Source of the DNA: Alentia gelatinosa | Taxonomy: Eukaryota; Annelida; Polychaeta; Phyllodocida; Polynoidae | Direction: 5' to 3' | Length of the DNA: 64,000 nucleotides | NCBI GenBank assembly: GCA_950022655.1 | Contig: OX465583.1 | Span: 36,111,360-36,175,359 of the forward strand | Shown here: piece by piece, positions 14,901 to 25,724 of the stretch | Position numbering within the stretch: position 1 is the first letter of the stretch | Layout of the letters: each line of letters opens with the position of its first letter | The notes under the pieces: generated by a model | What the model was told of the DNA's origin: nothing | The model's database searches: none | Seen by the model: the letters and a program-made list of their open reading frames with translations, nothing else | Made by a program: the position numbers and the translations under genes

Positions 14901-17900
14901 TAATGATTAAAGTATTCTTGGACACGCATACCAAAATGTGCATAATGTAGGTACTGCGTGACCTCTGAAATTACGAGCATTTGTATCTAAAAAGGAAAAC
15001 ACACTAGTCCTTTTTTATTATCATCGAAAACATTTGTAATGATTTCCATCAATTAGCGGTGGTCGGCAAGAGGCTATGTGCCCTGTGCCTAGTTATTTTC
15101 TTAGTGCAGCATATTTATGACCTTTATGAAGATCTAATCAATATAATGCCACAGAACTATTAAAAAGATTGAATTGTCAACTACATTAGAATGAAATAAT
15201 AGCATTATGTGAGTTTTAGAAGAGAGAACATTTAATTTGACTCACTTGTCTGAATTGTAACGTGCCATTGGGTGTATTAAGCTCCCCTAGTTGTCTGTCT
15301 TCTGTGATCATCATATGCCGAATGATAGAATCACTGCTTTCATCCAATGCTTCTTGCCACGGAATCACGTCACCGCAGTTTAAAGTATTACCTTTAAATC
15401 ACATATTTATATAAGCAAATCTAAATGTTTATTTCTATGTAACATGACAAACACGTACATTTATTCCCAATAAAACTTCATTACTCTTTAAAGAGTTTGA
15501 TGGGGGAATTATGCTTCATACATTCGTGTAAAGATTCCATTTTTTACTGCAAAGTTAACTAATTCTCATGTGAAATCATTATGGAATTTGCTTCAATGCC
15601 TACAACCTCAAGATTTCCAAGGTAACAGTTTGCATTATCTTTGACAAGAGATGTTTATGGATTCATCTTTTGGTATTACCATGATGTTACTTAAAAAGTG
15701 AACTCAAATAAACTGTTGGTTGAAAAAATACCTGTCTTGAAAACATATCTGGCTATTGAGTTCAGTAAGCTAGCAGGCCAGAGAGGTGCACTTTCTCCCT
15801 TTTTCTTCTTCAGTCTGAATGTCAATTCAAAACCAAATCCACTCCGCTCTTCTGGACCAGTAAATCTGTCAAAATACAGATGAATAACATATAATATAAT
15901 ATAATACATAATACATATAACATATACATGCATCAACCGGCATCAACCGGCCCATTGCCAATGATGCCTCAATGCATCATTTCTCAAGAATTTTCAAATT
16001 GTTTTGACAAAGAAATAATAGACCAATAAACATAAATGTTTCACGGAATATAGACAACGCATTGTATTTGACATTTTAAAGCAAAAATAAATAAAATCGA
16101 GGACAGTGTATTAAATCATGTGATTGAGCAGTCAAATCATGCGCTGAGGCAACAATATGCCCGTCCCCTAGTAGTATACAGACGCTACTGTCGTCCTTAC
16201 CACAGAGGCCCATCCTCAAAGGGTTAATGGGAAGGACCAAATAGTGATATGTCAAAAAAGAATACGCCCATTTATTGGTCAGGAGCTCCTGATTGTTGTA
16301 GCGTGTTTGTGCGCATCGGTGTGTATCGGCGACGCTTTCAACGGGATATCATATGAAATAATGGTCTCAAATCGATCATTTTATACTTTAACTTAGAACT
16401 GATTTTTTCATTAGATATTATTATGAAATGTCAATTCACTTAGTCCGGGCACCCCCCAACTACGTTGGGGGGTGCCCGGACTAAGTGAGCTATAAAAAGC
16501 AAAAATGGGGTCAGGTCGCCTAGTGACTCTACAAGCAGGTACTACAGTAGGTTATAGCCATAACCTAAAGACCACCTGCCCACCCACTAATAAGTTCAAC
16601 AGGTAGAATATCCTGAGACTGAGTAAATACCTGAAACTACATGCATTGCAAACTTACATTTATATCTCTATGATATTCACTACGATTTGACATACAGCTC
16701 TGGTAGACGTACTTAAAAATTAAAAAAAGGATTTTTCTAAACCTTTTTTAATATTTTTTACACATACTTACTGGTGAGTGCGGCCATCGCCGTGGAGATC
16801 ACTGAATCCACAGGTTACATAGTGCCAGTGAGACGGTGAGCGCACTGTAGGCTCGCCGGGGTTGCAGACGATGTGCACAAAATCCAATGGATCCGGACCC
16901 CCAAGCCTACAAGAAAACAAGCAACATTACTGTCGAGAAACTCATATTTCATTACACAGAGAAGTACATGCAGGTCTAATATTTCTATTCAGTTTACAGC
17001 AGTTTTTTTTTCTAATTCCATCACTGTACACTACGATGCCTAAAACTGAAAGAGAGCACGTCAGTGTACTGTGAATCATTGTCGATATCTGATTGTAGAA
17101 AATAGATTGTTCAGGATTACTGATCATAATGAATCACGTTCTACTTCTATGTCCAGGACAGTCTTAAATTGTAAGTAAAATCTCAAAAGGATGGCCTTTC
17201 ATGTAGTTCAAATTATAATAATCTGAATCTCTAATTTGAGGGGTTTGTTGGTTTGTGGTTTAACGTCCCAGGACACCCTGAGGGTATATAGGGACCATCG
17301 ATGGTTTAAGCTCTTCACTTTCTTAAACTTATTTTGGTCAATTCTTTTCATTGTTTTCAAATATCTTATAAACAATCAAAGAGATTTGTCTCTTTCAAAA
17401 ACATGATGATATCTTTCTTTGGAATACAGTAAAACCCCGTTTCCGGGACACCCCGCTTAAGAGGACACCCCACTTAAGGGGTCAATTTGCTTGGAACAGA
17501 AATTCTCCCCTCTATTCAGTGTTTATTTTAACCCCGCTTAAGTGGGCACCCCACCCCGCTTAAGGGAAAACCTCGGTTTAGGGGACAGTTTTTCAGTGAA
17601 ATCCGTGTTTATGGTGTCTGTCTGTACTGCCCAGACACTTGTCACAACAAGGGGACACCCACACCTACCAAGACAATAGACAAAGCGTTATATCAGGAAT
17701 AATCCCCAGTTTACTCTCCAGCCAGGGAGGAGCACTTAGTGGAGTTAGCTCCCTCAGATCATTCAGAGGGAGGTTTGCTTTCTCCAAGAGACTTCTGATG
17801 GAAGTAGCATATGGTGAGGCTACTCTTGGTCTGATCTCAAATAGTCTCTGGTTATTCTTTTTGAACATTGTCTCATGTATGGGGTTTCTCGAGTTTACCT

Positions 17901-19406
17901 TGGTCTTGATTGCATACTGTAGAAATGATTTTTCTCTGCAGAGCTCAAGTGGTAGTATCAGAGCCTTTATTTCCAAACTCTTTTGAGGAGTGGTTTAAAA
18001 TGCACCAAGACAAAGTCTAAGGCCTTGGTCCTGGATTGTTTCAGTCTGTACAGATAGCAGATTGCTGGCTGAGTCATATACAATGGACCCATAGCCTAAT
18101 CTTGATTGAATGTAGGCTTTGTACAAAATAATCAAGATCTCTCAATTGGCCCCACAACTTGTATGGCAGAGGACCTTCAGTACATTCAGGGCTTTTTGAC
18201 ATTTTCTCCTCACATATTCTATGTGCGTTATGAAAGACAGTTTGTTGTCAAAAATCATTCCCAGAAATTTCACTTTAATTCCACAGATAATTTGCTGTCA
18301 TGTAAGAGGAGGTTTGCTTCGTGCACACATCCCCTCTTTCTGCAGAAATGGACACAAATTGTTTAGTTTTGGAGAATCTGAAACCATTTTCGGTGGTCCA
18401 TGTTTCCAAGTAACAACTTTTAAGCGGGCAATGATGGCTAAGCCCTGACTTTTCATCATGGAAAAATGTCAAAGTCTGACTTTTTAGCATACAATGATGG
18501 CTAAGACCTGACTTTTCACTATGGAAAAGTGTCAGTCAGACCTTTTACTGTGCAATGATGGCTAAGCCCGGAATTTTCATCATGGAAATGTTTCAAAGTC
18601 TGACTTTTTAGCATAGAGCCTCCAGAGGTTACTAAACTCCTGATTATCGCCCCAGGTAAGGCAAAGTTCTGCTCCCGATTGACTGGCCACACTACAACAA
18701 CATGAACCACAGTTTTCTGATTTACAATTGGAGAAACTGAATATAATTTCGGATTCTCATGTAGAAATAGCTAAAATTTCCATTTCTGACATCAGAATTT
18801 CAATTTGAAGATTTCTGAAAACTGTTAAACTGCATTAATTCTGGGTTATGGGTAAAGGCTCTATCACCATACTACGTCGGTAATCAGCTAAAACCGGAAC
18901 TTGTGAACAGACTGAATTATGGGATACCTCAATAGGGTCTATGCAATGAAGCCCTGACTTTTCACAGTGTATAAAGTGTTAAAGTCTGACTTTTTAGCAT
19001 GCAAGGATGGCGAAGACCTGACTTTTCATAGTGTAAAAAAATGTCAGTCTGACTTTTAAGCGGGCAATGATGGCTAAGCTCTGACTTTTCCCCGTGGAAA
19101 AATGTCAAAGCCTGAATATTCATGTGTAATAAAGGCTAAGAAATGACTTTTCACAGACTTCTCAGAGATTTACGGTAAATCCAGTGGAACAGGTCAATGT
19201 CAAAGTACAGTAAAACCCCGCTTAACCAGTAAAACCCAGCTGGAGGGGACACCCAGCTTGAGGGGACACCCAGGGTAAAGCGGGGTTAAAATAAACTCTT
19301 AATAGAGGGAAAAAATTTCGTTCCGAGCAAATTGACCCCTTAAGTGGGATGTCCTCTTAAGCGGGGTGTCCCGAAGAGACCGGGGTTTTACTGTACTCAG
19401 TTCGAC

Positions 19407-19438
<32 letters not shown>

Positions 19439-19911
19439 TTCAAAATGTTCTGACGCCCCTGCCCTAGCTGGTGGAACAGCAAGAATTTTGACCATTATAA
19501 TTTATAGCCGGCCAACGCTCACTACCCGCGGCTGACGCTCCAGCATACAATCTCGCCCCTGTATACTAGAAAATAATTGGGTAATCAAACATCTGTCACA
19601 ATGTCACGGCTGACGCTCCAGCATACAATCTCGCCCTTGTATACTAGAAAATAATTGGGTAATCAAACATTTGTCACAAATGCACAAAGAGCAAAGAACA
19701 ACTTAAGTGATGGCGGTTTCACTTACCAGAATTTACGAACAGCAGTCGCCTGTAAATGATTTCTTTGGTCGGGATAGTACTTGTTTATATGGCTATTAAC
19801 TGCTTCTATTCCAACGAATGTTTCTCCACTTTTGCTCTGTCGTTTGCCCGTTAATTCTAATGAAGACTTCGGAAGGTCCCCCTCGAGCCCTACCGCCGCC
19901 ATCATGGCCAT
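11965..19911 (-). CDS. SUFU: Suppressor of fused homolog (SUFU), Hedgehog-pathway repressor
   Basis: SUFU binds GLI/Ci transcription factors, keeps them in the cytoplasm and represses their targets when Hedgehog is absent. Ten exons on the minus strand: 19911-19727, 16906-16772, 15865-15732, 15391-15246, 14874-14789, 14302-14153, 13485-13372, 12999-12858, 12447-12379, 12060-11965. All joins keep phase and give 418 residues (human 484). Family landmarks in order: YYPDQ, WLGGPDPLDFV, SHWHYV..GFSDLHGD, SGFGFELTFRL, GESAPLWPASLL, QKWNGRGLIDLL, then after a short acidic linker GRLMKGR and a terminal LPRTIHLRSPNVVLKIVP like the vertebrate C-terminus. The start at 19911 (aaacATGg) is followed by two more in-frame ATGs. 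Intron 8 uses a GC donor (12857-12856). The disordered linker that is long in vertebrates is reduced here. Head to head with RPTOR. Confidence 0.93.
12150..12178. repeat. (AT)n microsatellite in SUFU intron 9
   Basis: A run of about 13 TA dinucleotides between the last two SUFU exons. Confidence 0.9.
12856..12857 (-). other. GC splice donor of SUFU intron 8
   Basis: The coding frame of exon 8 ends in ...CTACAG and is followed by GCAAGT instead of GTAAGT. The next exon (from 12447, after 'tttag') continues in phase 0. CAG|GCAAGT is the strong-consensus context typical of genuine GC-AG introns; no in-frame GT donor fits nearby. Confidence 0.8.
16437..16487. repeat. Perfect 24-bp inverted repeat with 3-nt loop
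   Basis: Left arm 16437-16460 and right arm 16464-16487 are exact reverse complements, separated by 'tac'. The stem is GC-rich (six C/G-run pairs). The right arm runs directly into a truncated minus-strand TTAGCAGGTGGAC-family copy starting 'gagctataaaaagc'. It lies in SUFU intron 2. Confidence 0.95.
16481..16593 (-). mobile_element. TTAGCAGGTGGAC-family fragment in SUFU intron 2
   Basis: Matches the terminal 110 bp of the family in reverse orientation ('gagctataaaaagcaaaaatggggtcaggtc' through 'cactaataa'), like the segment at 56855-56966. Only the end of the element is present. Confidence 0.7.
17237..17345 (-). mobile_element. SINE tail remnant
   Basis: 'gtttgttggtttgtggtttaacgtccc' resembles the tail side of the SINE at 9073-9401 ('tttgtttgtatggtttgatttaacatcc'), in the same orientation. 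The tRNA-like head is missing. Confidence 0.45.
17427..17639. mobile_element. pogo/Tigger-like MITE copy 2
   Basis: Begins CAGTAAAACCCCG after TA and ends TACTG, with interior 'acaccccgcttaagnggac' blocks on both strands as in the copies at 7463 and 19208. The right third is diverged. SUFU intron 1. Confidence 0.65.
17640..18400. other. Unclassified segment of SUFU intron 1, possible LINE-like relic
   Basis: The minus-strand frame 17976-17665 (103 residues) has an amphipathic, K/R/L-rich composition with 'MFKKNNQRLFEIRPRVASP' like the C-terminal part of some non-LTR reverse transcriptase ORFs, but no diagnostic motif is present. I cannot assign it. Confidence 0.25.
18415..19165. repeat. Degenerate ~62-bp minisatellite, interrupted
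   Basis: Units of about 60-63 bp with the cores 'caatgatggctaagcc(c)tgacttttcatcatgg' and 'aatgtcaaagtctgactttttagcat' repeat at about 18425, 18490, 18555, 18945, 19000, 19060 and 19120. A non-repetitive block (about 18615-18940) splits the array in two. SUFU intron 1. Confidence 0.75.
19208..19393. mobile_element. pogo/Tigger-like MITE copy 3
   Basis: CAGTAAAACCCCGC at the left and GGGGTTTTACTG at the right, each bordered by TA. The interior carries 'cttaagcggggtgtcc' blocks and an extra internal CAGTAAAACCCAGC start, suggesting a partial end duplication. Confidence 0.75.
19529..19683. repeat. Tandem duplication of a 77-bp unit
   Basis: 'cggctgacgctccagcatac...' occurs at 19529-19605 and again at 19606-19683 with only a few changes, immediately after a poly-C and (CA)n tract (19405-19437) and 45 bp before the splice donor of SUFU exon 1. 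Confidence 0.85.
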
Positions 19912-20237
19912 GTTTTGATTGTGCGAGTAGAACAGGAAATGCAATGGAGGAGTGTAAAATATAGCCTCAACTAAATATAACCCACGATTAAATTTAGTCG
20001 TATACTTGTTTATTTCACCAATATCTATCATAGATATGCTATCATATTGTGTCATAATATAAGTGTTTATACCTGTAACATTATAAAATTACCCGAGTCA
20101 TAAGGTTCGAGGCTATATAAATCGGTCGTGGACCGTAGAACACGCCGTATATGATATCGAGGGCTTGATATCGATTTTACGCTCAGGGTCGAAGGGCATG
20201 ACAATTTTGCCCTACAACTTTGGGCATAATATTAAAT
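19912..20237. promoter_or_regulatory. Divergent promoter region between SUFU and RPTOR
   Basis: Only 326 bp separate the SUFU start codon (minus, 19911) from the RPTOR start codon (plus, 20238), so both 5' UTRs and core promoters must fit here unless upstream non-coding exons exist. On the plus strand TATATAAAT lies at 20114-20122, about 115 bp before the RPTOR ATG and well placed as a TATA box. Two GATATCGA/TATCGAT blocks (about 20155-20174) resemble DRE-type sites. 'gggcat' and 'tgccc' form small inverted repeats at about 20193-20225. No similar TATA element is obvious for SUFU. Confidence 0.55.
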
Positions 20238-23200
20238 ATGATGGACAAAACAAAAGCCAGTGTGCCATTAGGCAAGGAGGCAGAGGAAGATGACACTGAC
20301 GAAGTGTTTGATATTGAAGAAAGTCGCCTGGCACTTGCATTCACGCAAAAACGACACACGGAGAAAATCGAGGGAACCAAAACAGTGACCCAGACATGGC
20401 GAATGAAGGAAAGGGTATGTTTAAATTGAAATTGGAACAGTTCATTCATAATCAGAGATTCATTATCAATGCCTGCAATGTGAGTTTCTATATGCAAATG
20501 AAAGCATCAGTCACTGGTTGACAGCCATGTGCTTTTCCAAAATGTGTCACTGAATACAACAACAACAAAACCCCAAGTAGGATCCCAGACATTCTCTGAT
20601 TCTGTCACATGTCAGAGACAGCAGCAACATAGTAAGAGTATAAATAGTTTATCTTCAAGACTAGAGGGACGGCTGTGGTTTTACTCCCTTAAAATGAGTT
20701 AAATAAAGAGAGAATGTTGTAACTTCTTTATTCTTTAGAGGATGTATGAACAGCAGAATATGCCTATAGAATAGTCTTGAATGAAGTTTTATACTTATAG
20801 GTGGTTGAGATTTCACATGAAGTTAGATGTGTGTGTGTGTGTGTGTTTTTTTTAGTGAAACCACTCTCGGAAAAGAAATCTTACAGTAATATGCGAATCT
20901 TCCCAACAATCATACTGGGAAGTGACCAATATTTTGTCTCTTCTCCAAGTTAATGGCAAATGGCCTGTTCATCATTGATAAATGAGCGTTCAATTATGAA
21001 TAAATAATAATTAAAAGGTTTTGGATATGTCTATAGTCTTATAGATTATTTGTAAGAATTCTGTAAAAATCCTGGACACTGTTTCTTTGCAAGCACGCTT
21101 GGGACACTACGCTTCGAGATTTGGACACCACGCTTCCTTTTCACAAGATAGCATGATGGGCGCCGTGCACATTACACTTCATGTTTATGCCTTATTTGTG
21201 TCCTTGTGGCAATCAAACTAGAATGTAAAAACTAGATCTAGTAACTGTCATCGTGTTATTTACAATATATTTTTATTAGGAGTTTCTCCATCAACTCTTG
21301 ACAGAGTTATGACATAAAATTGAAGGGGTGTTATGACAAAGCGTAGTGACCTTTGGTCACCTCCCAAAAAAAACAGAGTTCTCGGGAGCGGAACGTTCAA
21401 ACCAAAATGAGGCTGCAGCTCGCAAAGGGTTTTGTCATTTTAGGGCACCCTAGCTTTCTAGTATTATCGCTCAACCGGCGTAATGTAAATCAATGTTTGA
21501 ACTCATTGTACATGATTAATATGCATAATTAAAGGTAGTTTGATGTATTTCTAACAAGATTTATCAATAAACTTTGTGGGATACAAGTAAGAATGTTTGA
21601 ATCTGCAAATTTATGTATTTTTGAGCAAGTTTTTATTTCAGCAGTTTGTTTGAGAAAACACCAAATAAAACAATCTTTGCATAACAAATTGATAAAAAGG
21701 AACCCGCCTTCCCTCTTCCCCTGCTCCTCAGCTACATGCCATTTTTGTTGGATTTTTACTGAGATATTACCAGAGATGTACAGTGGGTTTAACATTGGTT
21801 TCAATGGCGTGAAAAGTCGCTAAACCCTTTGTGGAGTACTGCACCGCTCAAGCAACTTTCATAAAAACAAACTGCAAAGCTAAGAACCTGAGCAGCACAG
21901 TGTACTTTCGTGGTATCGGAGATACCAGTTACTACGTTGCGTGACGTCGGCGTCGCTCCCGAGAATATTCAATTGAATAGCACACAGCTAGTGAAGGAAT
22001 AATTTGTTACAGTAAGCTGGAATGCCAAGTGAGCTCTCTAACCTTAAGGCACCGTATATATTGTCTGAAATCATGCTCTAATAAAGCTGATACATAAAGG
22101 ATCTCTCATTTATATTATACACATTCTGATAGGATTGTCAAAATTATCATAGTATATGTTGAGAACACTTTTCTTCATATTGGTTTAATCTTTGATCAAT
22201 ATTTATTGATTTGCACATCAGCAATAGTCATTAGTATCACAGCGACATTGAATCTTCCATAGGCATATTCCCCATAGATCCCCATAGAAAATGACAGTGA
22301 TTGAAATTTGTGGATGATTTTCTAATATGAAAGTTTTATTTCAGATGAAGACCGTCAGTGTGGCCTTAGTGATGTGTCTCAATGTAGGAGTGGACCCTCC
22401 TGATGTCGTCAAAACGTCACCATGTGCCAGAATGGAGTGCTGGATAGGTGAGTCCCAAAGGGTGTATAGTTCTAGTAGGAAATGGGTGTTACTGCTTGTG
22501 TTGTAACCTCTGAGCAGGGGATATTTACTAGGGCTTCAGTTTAACATGGGTGCATGCATGTCCTAATAGGTGATTTGCACTTGTTCTGTCTAATCTGGGT
22601 GTTATATTCCAACCCCAATGACTTCCAAATCTATTTAGGGTCTATTACTACTAGACAGTAAAGTCTGACCTAAGCATGGTAGGCTCTAGATTTTGAAAGA
22701 TAAATCTAAACATCACATTTAGAACCCTTTCGTTTTTTCAAAGAAAAGGCTTTAATGATAGTTTATGTTTTGCACATTTATATAAAGCCTACTGCTTGTT
22801 ATTAGTCAGTCAGACACAAAAGAGATGTAGCGCTCGCTGGGTACCAGCAGGGGTAAAAGCACACAGCAGTTGCTCATTTCGGTCCTGTTTCAAGACCCGC
22901 TTTAGGAGGATTATACAATTTGTGAAGTAATTTCAAAATTCCCCTAAAAACATTACACTCTGTCAGTAAATTGAGTGGCTTTTGAAAGCTTGACACACTG
23001 GGGTTATTCGTACATTTACCAAGTTTAGATTCAGCCCGTGTGTATCTAGGTGAATTGGCTCACCAATTCTCCGATCCGGCCTGGAAGTAGGAGAAGCCTC
23101 TACGCAATGCTAAGCCTATGGAACCAATCGGACGTCCATTTATCATACTTTTTTAATGTGTGGGGATGTTATAAGTACTTCTGAAGTGTTTCTTTTGGTC

Positions 23201-25680
23201 AAAATTAGATTCCCTGGAAATTTCAGATCAAATGATTATGTGGTAGCCCCAGTTTAGACTATAAACGTGATGTCAACAAATCGTCGAAATAACCAATTTC
23301 TTCGAGTTGACACATTTAAATTTTGTCTGAATAATGTAAATAATCCTATTTCAGCTATTGCATGTACAGAATGCACAGAAGAGGGTCGATTGGTATAGTT
23401 TTTCGCTATTTTAAGCTCTGACAGCACTTTGTATTCACCAGCAAGATGACAGATAGATCCGTTGTCAGGCGAATTTGCATAATTTGGAGGGTATTTTGAA
23501 CTGGAAAGGTCCATGCCGGATCGGAGAATATAGCTGACGAGTAACTGGAAAAGGCAAAGGGCAAACTTGGCCCGCCTAAGATGAGGGTTGACAAACGCAA
23601 ATCTCCTGCCAATAAGAAGGGGGTGTCGGGAGCAGAATCAGACCAGCCCAAACTGACGGTCTATTTTAAGATGGAAAGCCTACAAATCACACTTGAAATG
23701 GTACATGAAGGGGCACTCGTGATATCCTTGGATCTGTTAGATGCCTACTACTCTATCCCTGTGTACAAGGAAGAGAGGAAATACCTCAGGTTAAAGTGGA
23801 AGGGACAGCTTTTTCAGTTTACATGTCTCCTTAATGGTTTGACGCAGGCACCTAAACAGTTCACCAGAGTGTTGAAAGCAGGTTTGCCCACTTGCAAAAG
23901 CAAGGGCCCTCGGTTTTGGGGTACATTGATGATACCTTCATCAGGAACAGTGCAGGAACAGTGCTACAGTGTCATGATAGCATTTGGGCACTCCTGTCCA
24001 TACTGAGAAGCTAAGCTTCAAAGTACACAAAAATTTAATGTGTCAGTTTACCCACTACACAATAGATATTTATGGATTATGTGAAAGTCTTGGGCACTGG
24101 GCAAAAAGTAAAGATCAGACAGGTTGCCAGTTAAATAGGGCTCATGGTTGATTTCTCAAAAATGATTGAATATGGTGAAGCCCATTTCAGAAGACTGGAA
24201 AGAGACAAAATTCAAGCATTGAAAAAGGTGGGGCAGACTATAAGAGGTCCATGGGTGTCTTCGAGGATGGTCTGGAGGACATTTATTGTTGGGTGAAAAG
24301 CATCCAGTTGCATCTAAATGCATTAGAGTACAATCACCCTAACTCACATTAACCACAGACACATCCAATATAGGATGGCAAGCAGTCTGGGATGGTGGAG
24401 AACCCACTGTTAAGGGGAAGTTGTGAATAATAATAATAAACATTATTGTGGTTGCCTTTGAGCTACAATGTTTCATAAAGTCTCTGAATGATACTACAAT
24501 TAGGTGCCTGTCGGACAACACAACAACAGTGGCCTATCTGAACCATACAAGTGATTCAAAGATGTGATGAAGTTACAAAGAAAATCTGGGAAATATGTGA
24601 GCGTCAAAATATATGAATAATAGGGGCGCATATCCCAGGGGAAAACAATATAGAAGCAGATGAGGTATCTTGTACAGATTCCAAGGCTTAATAGGAGTTA
24701 TCCATAGACACTTTACACTATGTAGTAGGTCAATTGGGTCACTGTCATATAGATCTCTTCACATTGAGGCTTACGAACAAACTACCTAGGTATTGTAGTT
24801 GGAACCTGGATTCAGGGGCAGAAATCATTAATGCTTTCTTGTTCAGATTAAGTATTGGGTTCACTGCATTTCCACCCTTTCAGGTTGAGCCTCAGGGTCC
24901 TTCAAAAAGCCAGGAAGGACTGGGCAGAGACAGTGTGATATTGCTTAAAAAAAGTGGACTTCATTTTGTGCAGAAAATAAGATCAAACCGAACAAACCTA
25001 CATCTTTTGATGGTACGAAACCACAAAATGGTAACTAGACTGTTGATAAGGATTGTCAATGCTAAAAGCCTCCTAAAGCAAAGTATCAACAAACCTTGGA
25101 CACTAACACCTGTCTTGAACCTGTTCAACAAATGGTCTCCTTTACACTCACTCGATATAAAGAAACTTCTGTTAAAAACATTTATGTTGTTGGCCCTGAT
25201 GACAGCTCAGAGGACACAACTCTACACATGCTCTAGACACAGAGTCTATTATTAGCAGGTGGACGGTTGGTCTTTAGGTTATTGCTATAGCCTACTGTTA
25301 CTCTGTAGTACACATGCTTGTAAGGTCACTAGGTGACCTGACCATATTTTTGCTTTTTATAGCTCACAAATACAGATAGGAATATGATTTTTGTTTTGGA
25401 CAGAAGGTTTTATGGTGGTACAATGCCTCACAGTTTTTAAAATTTAGTATTTTGCAATGGATTTGAAAAAAAAGTGAATTCGGTTGGGGGGAGGGGGGAC
25501 TTTGGTAGTCACAGGTCCATTTTTAAGAACTCCTTTATGGACATATTTCTACCCCTTAAACTGGTTGAATCATAATATGATATGCCTCATTTGAAAGAGA
25601 ATAAAAAACAGTAGGTGCTAGGAAGTGGATTTCTAAGTAGATTCTATATTTACAGAGATATTCAAGTATTTGTTGAAAGT

Positions 25681-25724
<44 letters not shown>

